A model generated the notes under the pieces. It was not told the origin of the DNA. It saw only the letters and a list, made by a program, of their open reading frames with translations, and made no database searches. A DNA stretch of 64,000 nucleotides from Nectonema munidae. Its lineage: Eukaryota > Nematomorpha > Nectonematoida > Nectonematidae. Below, piece after piece: positions 26,991 to 61,037 of this stretch (positions within the stretch are counted from its first letter, which is position 1; every line of letters begins with the position of its first letter). The position numbers were made by a program, and so were the translations under genes. The DNA is taken from NCBI GenBank assembly GCA_030549495.1, contig JAUIRK010000993.1, forward strand, positions 124,001 to 188,000. The letters are read 5' to 3'.

Positions 26991-27119
26991 GGATTTATTT
27001 AAAATTTAAAAAACCTAAATAAATTAATGTTTTAAAATTTAGAAAAAAAATCTATGAAAGATAGAATTTTCGTTTTTTATCTTTTACTTAGAGCCTATTT
27101 ATTTTGGTTCTTTTTTGTT

Positions 27120-27810
27120 CAGAAAGAATTTTTGAAAAGAGTTTGGGTAAAAAGTAATGCCGGTGAGAGTTGTTTCAATGGTGTCAATGAGGGTTGCAAA
27201 GTATTTTAGTATTGTTTGGTGTAGCAGATGAGGTGGCTGTGGTGATATATTAAGCAAATAAAGGCAGCGTCTTAGAAGATCTTAGCGATGATAAGAGAAT
27301 ATTTGACATGTAAAGATGAGATGGAATGACGTTTCTACTGCGTCACATCCAAAACGACATTATGGGCTTTCGCTAACTATGATTCGGGAGAGATATGCTT
27401 TGGATGGGCAGTGGCCTGATAGCCAACGAATAGGTGAACGCGGTGGTGTAAATTTTTTGTTTTTGAAAGTTGCGTGTATTGTGCTGATGTGCGGTAAAGA
27501 GAAGATTAGTGCATTTTGAGATGACGATATGGAGATCTACTATTCTTCTAGAGAGGATAAGTGATGTGGGTTCGAAAGTTTTTGAGAGGGATGTAGGAGG
27601 TTATGTGTAAGTTTGAAGTTAAGTAGTCTACGAGGGATTTTTCTGTTATGCAGGGCACCAGCATAGGTGTATGTGGAAATGTTTGTAAAATTGATTAGGG
27701 AGAAGGCGAGTTGAAAGGAGGAAAAGGGGATATTGTGTGATAGAGAGAGATCGCAGATCGGTAAAGAAATGTATGGTAGTAAAGTGGAGGAGAAAGTTCG
27801 CATCCGGAGA
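27120..27810 (-). mobile_element. possible LINE 3' tail
   Basis: Minus-strand frames near 27410-27280 read SGHCPSKAYLSRIIVSESP, CRFGCDAVETSFHLIF and TCQIFSYHR. This resembles the SGHC..YLxRIGVSxTPxC...ETxxHxLLxCPxFxxHR end of RNase H-bearing non-LTR retrotransposons. A 87-codon frame upstream (27803-27540) has no motif I can name. There is at least one stop within the block, so it is non-functional if correct. Confidence 0.45.
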
Positions 27811-27829
27811 CTGAAAGTAGGGGCTTTAA

Positions 27830-29230
27830 TCGAGATCGATGGGTGCGAGTGGAAGTTAAAAAATCTTATGAGATATACTTCGAATGCAAAATAGGAGAGC
27901 AGGATAAATTTAGTTTATTTTCATATTCTTTTTCCAAATGAATAAATAATATTTTATGAGTCTTTAACTATATATAGGATGGTAATAGATTTATGTTGCA
28001 ATTCGAAGGAATTAAAATTTAATTATGGTTGGCAAAATATTATTAGAATTGTTTTTTTAAGTCCTAATTATTAAGTTCAGCAAAAATCGTTGAAAGATTA
28101 TACAGTGCAGCCAATACGTTTCATGCCAGATTATTCTAGCTATACATTCTTAACATCACACAATCCTATGCCAGCGTTCTGTTTCAATATTTATTGCCTT
28201 TCTGGAGTTTCTCTCTAATGCAATTGCGCAGGCAAAGTTTATAAATCTGTAGAAGCTACAATTAACTTCTTTTGGTGGTGTCAGAGGAAATACAGGGTCA
28301 GTACGTTAGCACCAGCATTAGCTGAAGGAAGTGTTCATTGGCTTTTAGAAACTAATTAACTTTTTAACAGGTATTGTTTTCAGTCCTGCAGGGTCTTCAG
28401 CACCCTAAGCAAAATTGGGAAGATGATTTAACTAGTAATACTTTACATGATGCCAACGTAATATGTACCTTCTTTAAATGCTTATATACCTATATATATT
28501 AAAATGACATCTAAAATGTATAAATCCCAAGATTATATTTATTAAATACTATAGATTTTGAATGAAACAAATTATTGATTAATTATCAAAATTTGAAGAT
28601 AAAATTAGTAATCTTGATTAAAGCCTTTTATTTAAAATGGTGAAAATTTTAAAACACTTCTATATAAATATAAATAGTGCGATTTTGTTAAAATAATAAT
28701 TTGAGAATAGATGTTAAAACCATTATCAAATTTTCAACAATCTAGTTCCTCTCTCCTTATTACTCAAAACAACAAAATATAAAACTTTAACATAGAGATT
28801 TTTTAAATGAAAATACACACAAACGTCATTTCATTGAACACAAACTCACACACAGGAATTTATGTATATATATATATATATGCATGATGGATATAGAAGC
28901 CTTAACTTATGTGAGTGCTAAATTTTATAGAGAAATCTAAAAATAAACAATAAATGTATGCTTCATGTATAGTGGAAAAATAAATTCACCAGCTCAATTT
29001 GACACAAACAAGAGTGTAAAAAATATTTTGAAAAATAATATAAACTATAGTTTTTCATTTTTCAAACTATAAGATACAACACCTTTTTTTAATAAAAAAA
29101 GGAGATGTTTTGCACAAAATTTTACCGTGACATGATAAAAAAAGAAAAATAAAGACGTCACAACTCCCGTATAAAAGTGAACACGAACTATGACAGTCTG
29201 GATAATATCATAAAGAGCACACACTAAAAC
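27830..29230. other. downstream flank of the DDX3-like gene
   Basis: Probable 3' UTR and downstream region of the minus-strand helicase gene. A (TA)n run lies at 28862-28882. No other gene is recognised. Confidence 0.4.
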
Positions 29231-29238
29231 ATACATCA

Positions 29239-52042
<22,804 letters not shown>

Positions 52043-52255
52043 TTCGTTAGTACTTTCACGTGGTGTAAATGAAATTATACAATGTAATGAATTTAAAGGC
52101 CTATACTGTAGTTAAAACTATCATTTCTTACCAAGCCGGCCGTATATTTGTTAAGACAAAGGGAGGGATTGGTGCAAAGCCCCAGCACAGGTTCAATATA
52201 CGTGTACTCACGAAGTGCCGGTTCACCAATTTGGTGATTGCAACTATGTAATCAC

Positions 52256-54693
52256 TAAAGAACGGAAAAGTCAATAAAGTCCATTTCTATAAAATTAATC
52301 TGTAACCTTTGAAAAAGTCGAAACAAAGATTTAGAACCTGATAAAGTGTGAATCAAACAAAAATATAAAGCCAACAAAGTCAATTTCTCAAATTTAGGTC
52401 AATAAAGTCAGTTTCCAATAGTTTTTATTGAAAAAAAATTCAAAATACCCTGACACTGATAATACACATAATTATGAATATGTTGATAACGGTTTTATAT
52501 TAACATTGAATGAGTATGAGAGTATACAGATTTGTAGAACATTTTATAAAAGTAAGTTAAAACAAGACAAAAAAGTGATTAATTTCATGAATACTTTCAA
52601 AAAAATTATAAGTTTTGGAACGGTCATTTTTGTCAAAGTCATGTAAAACTTTTGGACAAAACTGGGTTAATTGCGCGTCTTTGTTTGGTCGCATTTGTGT
52701 GAGCGTGGTGTATACAGTGATGGGGTAGGAATTTTTTCTATCACATGCATAGTTGTCAATGAGGCCAAAAAAGGGCCAGCTCAAAGAGAGGGGGTTAACT
52801 TTTCATAACTGTTATCTAAGAACAACGCTTTGTGCATAAGTGTGCTTTTTACAAAGAATTTGCGTTGCGATATTTGTGTAAGCGTCACATTATTGTGAGT
52901 GAGAAAAGTGACAGAGAAAATGTAGTACAGGGGAAGATAGGCCAGCTAGAGAAAGAAGTTACTTACTTCAGAGATTTTCAGAGTTTAGATTTTCGGAAAA
53001 AGACTAGAGCTCATTTTTTCGCATATGTTTTATCTTATATGCCTGATGTGACTGAAAAATGAGAAGCATGGAGGAAGTGAACATTTGACACATTTCTGTA
53101 TTGACACCTTTTGTAATTTCAATTGTAAAGTCGCATAGAATTCTTGTTTTTTAAAAATACTTATTTTTTCCCTTGCCTTTAAAAATTATGCCAAAAACTC
53201 TGAAGTCTTCTTCAGAAAAAGTTAAAGAAATCATATTTAAACTTCCTGAAAGTTTACTTCAACTCCTAAAAATGAACTCTATTGAAAACTTTGTAATTGC
53301 ATTGTTAAGCACAGCATTATTTTTTTGTTGAAAGTGATAGAAGGACTAAAAAACAGTCAACTAAAAAGAATTCAAAATTTGATACTTCTTCTGTTCAAAC
53401 GTTTATTAGTGATAATAACTTTGTAAAGAAAGTAACCGAATCTTTTTTGTCAGCAAATATACCTTTGAATAAATTGAATCATCGTTCGATCAAAGATTTG
53501 TTCAAATATATGGGGTACAATTGCCCAAATGCAAATTCTTGTCGATATTACATTACAAGTCTTGCAGAAAATATAAAAAAAAGTATCAAGGAAAAGGTAA
53601 AAAGTAGTTTTTATTTCTAATTATAGATGAGTCCTCGTTTGGAAATAAGTATTATGTAAATTTTTTAGTTGGAGATCTAAGTTAACCAAAGAAAGCGTAT
53701 TTAATTGATTCTGTTTGCTGTTCTACTTCAGTAAATAGTCAAAAAATTACTCAAATAGTTGATGACAAAATAAAGTACTTAGAAACAGACAGAGAAAATT
53801 TTATGCTTGTCATTAGTGATACAGCTACATACGTGAAAAAAGTTACATATTTTGTACCCCTGTCTGTTTCATGTTTTTTGCATGGCACATTTATTGTATA
53901 ACTCTTGCTTGAATGTGAGATCAAAATTTGAAAGTGTAGATAATTTGATAGCTAGTATCAAAATGTGATAATTGAGAACAAAGAGAGACAAAAGATTTTC
54001 AACGAAATAGGCTTACCACCTATACCCATTGTAACTAGATGGGCACCCGGTTAAAGTCAGCGTTTTGATATGTCGAAAAGTTTGTTGAAGTCAAAAGAAT
54101 TGTGTTGGACTTATCTGATGCTGGGGATATTATTGATAGAGCAAAAAAGCCCTTGTTGTTTCTTCTCTAACGAAGGATTCGAAAGAAATTTTGAAGTACA
54201 AACCTTTACTGGATTTGGTTGAAAAATGCAAAGATGAGGGTTATTGTGTTCAGAATGCATGTGAAGATTTATCCAAATTGAACATACCAAATAATGCGTG
54301 TGATTTAAATATATATATACATTCAGAAAAGATTAGAAAATAACGACGTTGAGAAAATAATGAAAAAACAAAGTATGATGTTAGCCCTTTCCTATACTGT
54401 TTACTTGATAATGGATAAGCCATACCATTAAAAGTAGAAAGAACTTTTTCTATGCTCAACAACATATTAAGTAAAAATTGCAGCTTTAATGAAGAGATTG
54501 TTTGTAATACCTACTTATGAATTATAATTACGATATTTTACATGATATCAGCTGATCTTCGTAAAATAAAGTTTTTATTTTGTTAGATTAACGTTTTATA
54601 AAGTCTTTTTTTTGATCAATTTTTTTGTTTTTAATAAAGTCAATATTATAAGGGCAATTTTTCAACTTTTTAGGTCAATATTTTCGCGCTCTA
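52256..54693 (+). mobile_element. hAT transposon inserted in duplication copy 1
   Basis: 2438 bp. The left end TAAAGAACGGAAAA and the inverted right end TAGAGCGCGAAAAT are 10 of 14 alike, with AGGTCAATAAAGTC-type subterminal repeats at both ends. Target duplication: GTAATCAC (52248-52255) and GAATCAC (54694-54700), imperfect. Copy 2 of the duplication carries the uninterrupted site GTAATCACCAATC at 56969-56981. The interior encodes a hAT transposase relic. Confidence 0.85.
53187..54530 (+). pseudogene. hAT transposase relic
   Basis: Plus-strand blocks: ATG at 53187 with an N-terminal KTLKSSSEKVKEI; TFISDNNFVKKVTESFLSAN then IPLNKLNHRSIKDLFKY (53400-53510); a D-E-S-S block (IIDESSFGNKYYVNFLVGD, 53620-53680); ENFMLVISDTATYV (53795-53835); and KVERTFSMLNNILSKNCSFN (54430-54490). 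The order follows hAT proteins (IPxxKLxNPxxRxFLxKY, IDETxD, LxLSDAAxYM, VERxFSxLKxIL). Numerous frameshifts and stops break it. Confidence 0.85.
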
Positions 54694-55194
54694 GAATCAC
54701 AAGTCAGGGGGAACCACGAGAACATTGCGACACTTGGTTAGAAAACTGGACATCATATTTACCACCCCTTTTACTCTACATAACTTGGATCCTTATAGTG
54801 ATTTTAGAGGCCTTGGTCATGGTCGGACATGTGGGAAAACTGTATAGTCTTACCCACATCATGATCCCAGTTAGCCTCCCTTAGAGTACTGTTATTGTGC
54901 TTACGGAATACTGCAAAATCTTTGATTAATTCTTCTGATTCTAGTTTTTTTTCTTGGAAGGGAGAACAATGACCTCCTGATGCACATTTCTGTGGCGATT
55001 CCTGAGAGGAAAGATTTATGGACTTCTCATCCCTCTGCCACTACTATTGTTATGTTGACCAAATACAATTCTTTGAAATCCTATCCTGTACTCATCATTA
55101 GATACCAGGCTGATGAGTCCATAAGAGGGACCCCCAATCAAATCCTGGTAGATAGCAACAGCCTTAACTAGCATCTCGGTAGTATCGTCTATAT

Positions 55195-55682
55195 CAGTGG
55201 TGGGGAACCTATGGCACGCGTGTCAGTTGTGGCACGAAATGAGATTTTAAATGGAACGCTTGAAAAATATAAAAATTTAAATCATATGAAAATTTTGAAT
55301 TTTTTTTGTTTTTTCTTTTCCAAAACTTTAATAGTACATAAAAACCGCTTCAAAATTTTCTTTCAGCTTGCATTCATTCATTAAATATGTTATGGCTAAA
55401 TTGATTTTTTTAGTAAAGTGGAAAGTGTTGTTACTTTTTATTTGTCTCAGTTTAATATCTTACTTATTTTATTTTTTAAAAGAACGTTTTTTCTTTCTAA
55501 TAATAATCTCACCCCATGTAAATTTTAACTAATAATCAGATACACAAAAAATATCAACTGTTTTTGCGTTATTTTTTTTGTTTTTTGCAAATAAAAAAAC
55601 TTTTTTTAATCTGGCACGTACAAAAATTTTTTGAGACGAAAATTTTTTTGGCACGCAGCATAAAAAAGGTTCGCTATCACTG
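55195..55682. mobile_element. hAT-type MITE in duplication copy 1
   Basis: The left CAGTGGTGGGGAACCTATGG and the inverted right CAGTGATAGCGAACCTTTTT are hAT ends of the GGCACGC-containing class. Target duplication: GTCTATAT (55187-55194) and GTCTCTATAT (55683-55692, a 2-bp slip). The empty site GTATCGTCTATATCTTCCCC survives in copy 2 at about 57570-57589. The 488-bp body has no long frame. Confidence 0.9.
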
Positions 55683-56141
55683 GTCTCTATATCTTCACTA
55701 GCGACATCTGTCACGTCCTTAATTAGCAAAAACAAGATGATTGCGAATTGCATTGCAGATGTTGGACGGTTTTATGCATTGTGCCAGTACAGCCTGGACT
55801 AAGTTAGCCTTGATCTTGAGAGAAATAACGTCTATTCACACTCAGGACACTAATGCTATCTGTTTAGCAGAGGTTCCTTTGCTTCATATCTCATCCATCA
55901 GTTTCCACTTCTGGTTTGTTTTTACAACTCATTAATAGGACCAGAAGACTGTAGCCCTCGCCTAAGTAGCAACTTTATCCCACCTTCTTTCTTATGTTCT
56001 TGTCAGGCTCAATCCTTGTTTTCTCATTTGACACATAAGACTCCCCTACATGGGAATCTTCGACACAAACAAGAATGGGAGGCTATTCGCCGTTTAGTAG
56101 TAAGTGAGTGGGGATCTCAAACACCAGTTCTTACATTTGAC

Positions 56142-56804
56142 ATATAAGGGTATCACAGCGATTACTCCCAAGTTTTTCTCACCTGGATCATTGCTTTCTC
56201 CTATGGAATCCGCGATTAGGAATTATAAAACTCAACTTGGAGCATATCATTGATGGCAACTTCGATCTATTGCTCTCTAATCTTAAGCACTATTATAATC
56301 TTAGGATATAATAATCTTCTATATAAAGAATTATATAAAGATTATAATCTTCTAAATCTTCGGAGTCCACATCAAATCTGTTTAGAACAGAATTATACCT
56401 AATTGTTGAACCCAAAATAGGAGGACCAGCTCAAGATGTTCCGTCAATTATTATCAGTCTCACCTTGCTGAACTGGACCACATCGTTACTCCATATTACT
56501 CCTGAAATTATGATGGAAAAGCAATTGATGGTGGCTCGGTATATGAGTACAGTATTCCTTTGTCAACTATACTATCCCAGCTCTTGTTCAGTTAACCCGC
56601 ATATTCAAAATACCATTCTGAAGTTAGTCGATGATTTGGGAGTGTTAGTGTTAGAACCCTGCACAGAGGGATCTTTATAATCATTAGCATCATTAAAATC
56701 ATTCAGTTCAGATATATGATAAATGGTAAGTGGAACACGCAGATTGACAATCAGGAACGTGTGTAAATGAAATGATCTCAAATTGAGTTCATAGACAAGC
56801 ACTT
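56142..56804 (+). other. linker between the duplicated copies, partly coding-like
   Basis: Present only after copy 1. 56430-56680 reads protein-like (TTSLLHITPEIMMEKQLMVA, NTILKLVDDLGVLVLEP) but matches no family I know. It may be the distal part of the duplicated unit, lost from copy 2. Confidence 0.35.
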
Positions 56805-58017
56805 GAATTTAAAGGCCTATACTGGAGTTAGAACTATCAGTTCTTACCGAGCAGGCGCTATATTGGTTAGGAAAGGGAGAGGGATTGGTGCAAAGCACCA
56901 GCACAGGTAGTGTACTCAGAAAGTGCCGGTTAGGATCGTTAATCACCAATTTAATGATTGCAACTATGTAATCACCAATCCTGGGGAACCACGAGAACGT
57001 TTCTCCATTTGATTGGAAAGTTGGACATCATACTGACCACCCCTTCTACTCTACAGAACTTTGATGCTTATAGTGATTCCCTAGAGGCCTTGATCATGGC
57101 GGGTCAGCAGAGAAAACTTTATAATCTTGCACGATCTCTAGCTGTGTGGCTCACAACATCATCCCAGTTAGCCTCTCTTAGAGCACTGTTATTGTGCCTA
57201 CGGAATATTGCAAAATCTTTGATTAAATCCACTGATCCTAGTTTCTTGCTGATGGAAGGGCGAACAATGACATCCGCATGGACATTCCTGAACCAGTTTA
57301 ATCATAAGTGAAAAGATTTCTAGACTTCCCATCCCAATGCCACTACTATTGCCCTGTTGACAAAATACAATTCTTTGAAATCCTATCCTGTACTCATCAT
57401 TAGATACGAGGCTGATGAGTCCTTGATAGAGGGCATGATGGCCACAAAAGATGATGATATTCCTTTTTTTAGAGGATAGTGGTGAAGGAACCATTCAATG
57501 GAATCCCACTTATGACCCTCCCCCATCAAACCCTGTTAGATAGCAACAGCATCCACTAGCATCTCGGTGGTATCGTCTATATCTTCCCCAGCGACATCTG
57601 TCACGTCCTTAATTAGCAAAAACAAGATGATTCCGAATCGCATTAAAGATGTTGCCAGTACAGTCTGGAATATGTTGGCCTTGATCTTGAGAGACACGGT
57701 CTATTCACACTCAGGGCACTGATGCTATCTGTTTAGCAGATGGGTGCGGTTCCTTTTCTTCATACCTCGTCTATCAGTTTCCACTTCTGGCTTGTTTTTA
57801 CAACTCATTAATAGGACCAGAAGACTGTAGCCCTCGCCTAAGTAGCAACTTTATCCCACCGTCTTTCTTATGTTCTTGTCAGGCTCAATCCTTGTTTTCT
57901 CATTTGACACATAAGACTCCCCTACATGGGGATCTTCGACACAAACAAGAATGGGAGGCTATTCGCCGTGTAGTAGTAAGTGAGTGGGGATCTCAAACAC
58001 CAGTTCTTACATTTGAC
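56805..58017 (+). repeat. tandem duplication, copy 2 (no insertions)
   Basis: Uninterrupted counterpart of copy 1. The protein-like stretch at 56990-57310 reads DSLEALIMAGQQRKLYNLAR and SLAVWLTTSSQLASLRALLL. Family unknown; if of viral origin it is a broken fossil. The homology to copy 1 ends abruptly at TTACATTTGAC. Confidence 0.75.
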
Positions 58018-58100
58018 TTAATATAATCTTATTAAAATATAAATAATAAGGATTAAATTAGGTGTATAATTTACACTTAGAGTAATACTTAAATGTAAAT

Positions 58101-59378
58101 TGTAGTGTAATTTACACCTAGAGTAATACTTAAATGTAAATCCTTGATATACGTTTACGCGCACATCACTTTATACTCCTAAGGCACTTTTGTTATATAT
58201 AATATATACACTGCTGTTATATTATGACTTTAGCATCATTATAGTACTTTTATAACTTTGCCATACCATTCTAAATAAATCATCTTATTATGTTGTTACT
58301 AAAATCAATCGTCTTATTCTGTTTTACTACAATTCTTTAAAGTGATCATGGACAATTCTAAAGCCGCCTATTCTTGATATTAAGCCCACTGATCAAGACT
58401 CTTATGAACAGTGGAAGCATTGGCGCGTTCTTTTTGAGAATTTTTTAGAGTATATACATGAAGGTGAGTCTAATAAAATTAAAACTTTATTTTGCCATAT
58501 AAAGCCTCACATATTCAATTGCATCGATCAGTACCCTTCAATCATCAGCCCTACAAAAACTTGAATAGATTTTTTGTAAAGAAAGAAATTCTCTTTACAT
58601 GCCTCATCTACTTGCTACTAGAAAACAAAGAACCGATGAAAGCATTGACGAGTTTATTCAGTAACTGCAAAACTTAGGTAAGTACTGTAACTTCAATGAT
58701 GTCAGCGCCGAAGTTTATAAAGAAGAAATGATCCGTGATTTTTTAATTAATAGAATTAATTCTTCATTTACATGTTTGCGTTTGTTAGAAGATAGTAAGT
58801 TATCCTTTGAAAAGGCATTTTTAATTGCACAATCTAGAGATTGCATTCAAGAGTTCTGCTGATTATGGTGTAGAAACCACGATGTCTGCGGCATCTTGCA
58901 GTAATAATGGTAGTTTAGATGCTACTGATCCTATGAACGTTGTCGTTCAATCGAAGACTGCTTTTAGACCTAAAGAACAAAGCCTTAATTCTTGTTGGTT
59001 TTGTGGAAATCAACATCACCTTAGTGTCAACTGTCCGGCCCGCAATTCATATTGTCGAAATTGTAATAAACTAGGTCCCTTTAGTAAAGTTTGCCGATCT
59101 AAAACATCTGCTTTTGTTCCTAATATTGCTCTTATTAACTCATTCTCAAGAGAAGTAATGCTCAAGGTATTAATAAATAACGTAATCATTGATGCACTTT
59201 TGGACACTGGAGCAACAGAACATTTTATCGCTCAAAGTTGTGTCAAAAAATTAAATTTAATTCCTTTTCAATTTTATGGAAACGTGAGTATGGCTGACAC
59301 GACACATAAATCTCAAATTCGCGGATTAGTAACTTCGGATATCAAAGAAAAAGGAAAGTTTTATCGAGGTATTACTTA
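58101..59378 (+). mobile_element. second Ty3-type element, 5' fragment (fossil)
   Basis: A probable 5' LTR at 58101-58331 (TGTAGT..ACTACA, 231 bp) is followed by a Gag region with zinc knuckles (CWFCGNQHHLSVNC, CRNCNKLGPFSKVC) and the start of a protease (LLDTGATEHFIA). It is related to, but clearly diverged from, the element at 36951-41089. It stops at a C-tract (59380-59398); reverse transcriptase, integrase and the 3' LTR are absent. Broken, with several breaks. A ~37-bp direct repeat spans the LTR start (58062-58140). Confidence 0.85.
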
Positions 59379-59399
59379 GCCCCCCCCCCCCCCTCCCCC

Positions 59400-59790
59400 A
59401 ATAATATTCTATAAGTAAGAGTTGCTGCTTGTTTATAAAGCATGTATCATGATCGCATTATAGGATGTAATGATCATTCAAATACATGATAATGTAAGAT
59501 AAGAGATAAAAGAGGGAATGCAGACTTTCGAATCAAACACCATGCCAAGCTGTTCTGAAATTCCTATCAAACATATTTTACAGACGATGCGTGAGAGCGC
59601 AATGTTTATCACAGTGTCTCCTCCTTGTAGTATTTTTGAGCAAACACAAGTTGATGATCCACTAGATTTTCTCATCTTCTGTCAGTGATTCTATTTCTCT
59701 TTCTGTCTCCTGTTTTTCTCTTCCGCTTTCTCTGCTAAAACTCAATCATTCACTCAAGCTCTCTTTTTTCACTCAAGTTCTCTTCTCTTG
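59400..59790. other. spacer with CT-rich stretch
   Basis: No gene. 59690-59790 is CT-rich (TTCTCTT repeats) just before the piggyBac-type terminus. Confidence 0.4.
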
Positions 59791-59792
59791 TT

Positions 59793-60225
59793 TTAACCCT
59801 TTAATGACCAGCGATTCACATGTGAATCGCTCTTAAATATACCGTTTGTGATCAGCGCATCACATGAGATTTACTCACGTTTTCCATCATTAAAACTCAA
59901 GTGGGATGAGAAACAAACTCATTTTCAAGAATATGTTTCTGAAAGTCTTAATAAAACTTTATCATTGAAAATTTTCAAAGTTGAAAAGTTTTTTCATTAT
60001 TTTTTATGTTCTCGAATCTGAAATACTATTTATTTTTAGAAACATCAAAAACAGTGCAGGCATAAACTGTCTGAAAAATATTAGATTAGTTTAATATTAA
60101 TTAAACTCTAATATTAGTTTTATTAGAGTGTTCCTTCTGCCATATGCCAGTATTCATTATTCACATATGTTTGATTGATCATAAAAGTTAACGTATCACA
60201 TGTGAATCGCTAGTCGTGACTAAAT
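59793..60225. mobile_element. piggyBac-type terminus and inverted partner
   Basis: TTAA followed by CCCTTTAATGACCAGCGATT is a piggyBac end. 59810-59831 is a perfect 22-bp palindrome centred on CACATGTG. An inverted copy of the inner part lies at 60195-60225 (CACATGTGAATCGCTAGTC). Either this is a ~430-bp MITE whose right TTAA is lost, or the left end of the piggyBac transposon whose transposase begins at 62528. Confidence 0.6.
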
Positions 60226-60229
60226 GTCT

Positions 60230-61030
60230 ACATGCAATGCCCTTCCTCTCATTCATCATTATATTTCATTTTTTGTTCAATCAATTGCTTCATCATTTTC
60301 TTTTAAAGCATTTTTTTAATACGTTTGTTTTATCGTGAAATTTAACGTTCTCCTGGTGAATCCTCATCTCAAGCTTTAACTGTTTTCAAAATGGTATTTT
60401 ATACATTTACTTGTTATTTTCTGATTCTTGTGCTAAAGATAACTTTTTCAATATTTTACATGTAATTTTAAGTATCATAAATTTCACTAAATTTATAGCA
60501 AATCATTGACTTAAAATTTTGAAAATTTTTAATATTGATTTTAGTACGAGATTCAAGAAAAAATGAATTTTGCAGCCAGTTTTTGTCCACGTTTATTTTA
60601 GTGATTTTTATTATTTCGTCTTCAATTTTTAAGAGAAAAGTGCAAGTTAAGTGTGGAACTTACTTATCCCCTCAGATGCGACCGGAAGTTTTATGCTCAT
60701 TGTACTGTTTAATGAATATTCTCTAAGATGACAACCTTATATTGAAAGAAAATGATGTTATCGCATGTAAGTATGTAAAAAGGTGCTTTATATGTAATCA
60801 TTAAAACTAGCAGACGAGTTTATGTGAACTTGTTGCGCATGAATTGTTTCTTATTGTGTATGATATTAGAAATTTTTTCTTTAGTTTTATTAGAATTGAC
60901 AATGTTTATTATGCATTTGAACTGTGGTTTGTAACTAACCTGTTTTAAATGAAAATTTAATTGGTTCATATTGTTGATACTCAATCTAACTAACGTACCT
61001 TCATTCTGTCTTCACGTTATCAACGCTTAC
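60230..61030. other. AT-rich spacer
   Basis: No gene or transposon end is recognised. Confidence 0.4.
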
Positions 61031-61037
61031 TTTTTCA

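Larger units (their letters stand above)
52089..56141 (+). repeat. tandem duplication, copy 1 (interrupted by two hAT insertions)
   Basis: Copy 1 consists of 52089-52255, then 54694-55194, then 55683-56141. These pieces match 56805-56980, 56985-57578 and 57579-58017 in the same order. Identity is roughly 80-85% in the first parts and about 95% in the last 360 bp by eye. The content is protein-like and GC-richer than its flanks, but I recognise no family. It may be host-derived or an endogenised viral fragment; if viral it is a broken fossil with many breaks. Confidence 0.8.

Noticed and set aside
52089-52255. Possible tRNA or SINE (GGTTCAAT, TGGTGCAAAG)
   Set aside because: No A-box/B-box spacing or cloverleaf; the block is explained as the start of the duplicated unit.
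55081-55160. CRISPR-like or regularly spaced repeats anywhere in the window
   Set aside because: The only regular arrays are the microsatellite and the C-tract minisatellite. The genome is eukaryotic.
57400-57435. Hammerhead-ribozyme-like CTGATGAGTCC
   Set aside because: No GAAAC core segment or paired stems were found. The motif is part of a simple ACTCATCA/TGATGAGT hairpin.
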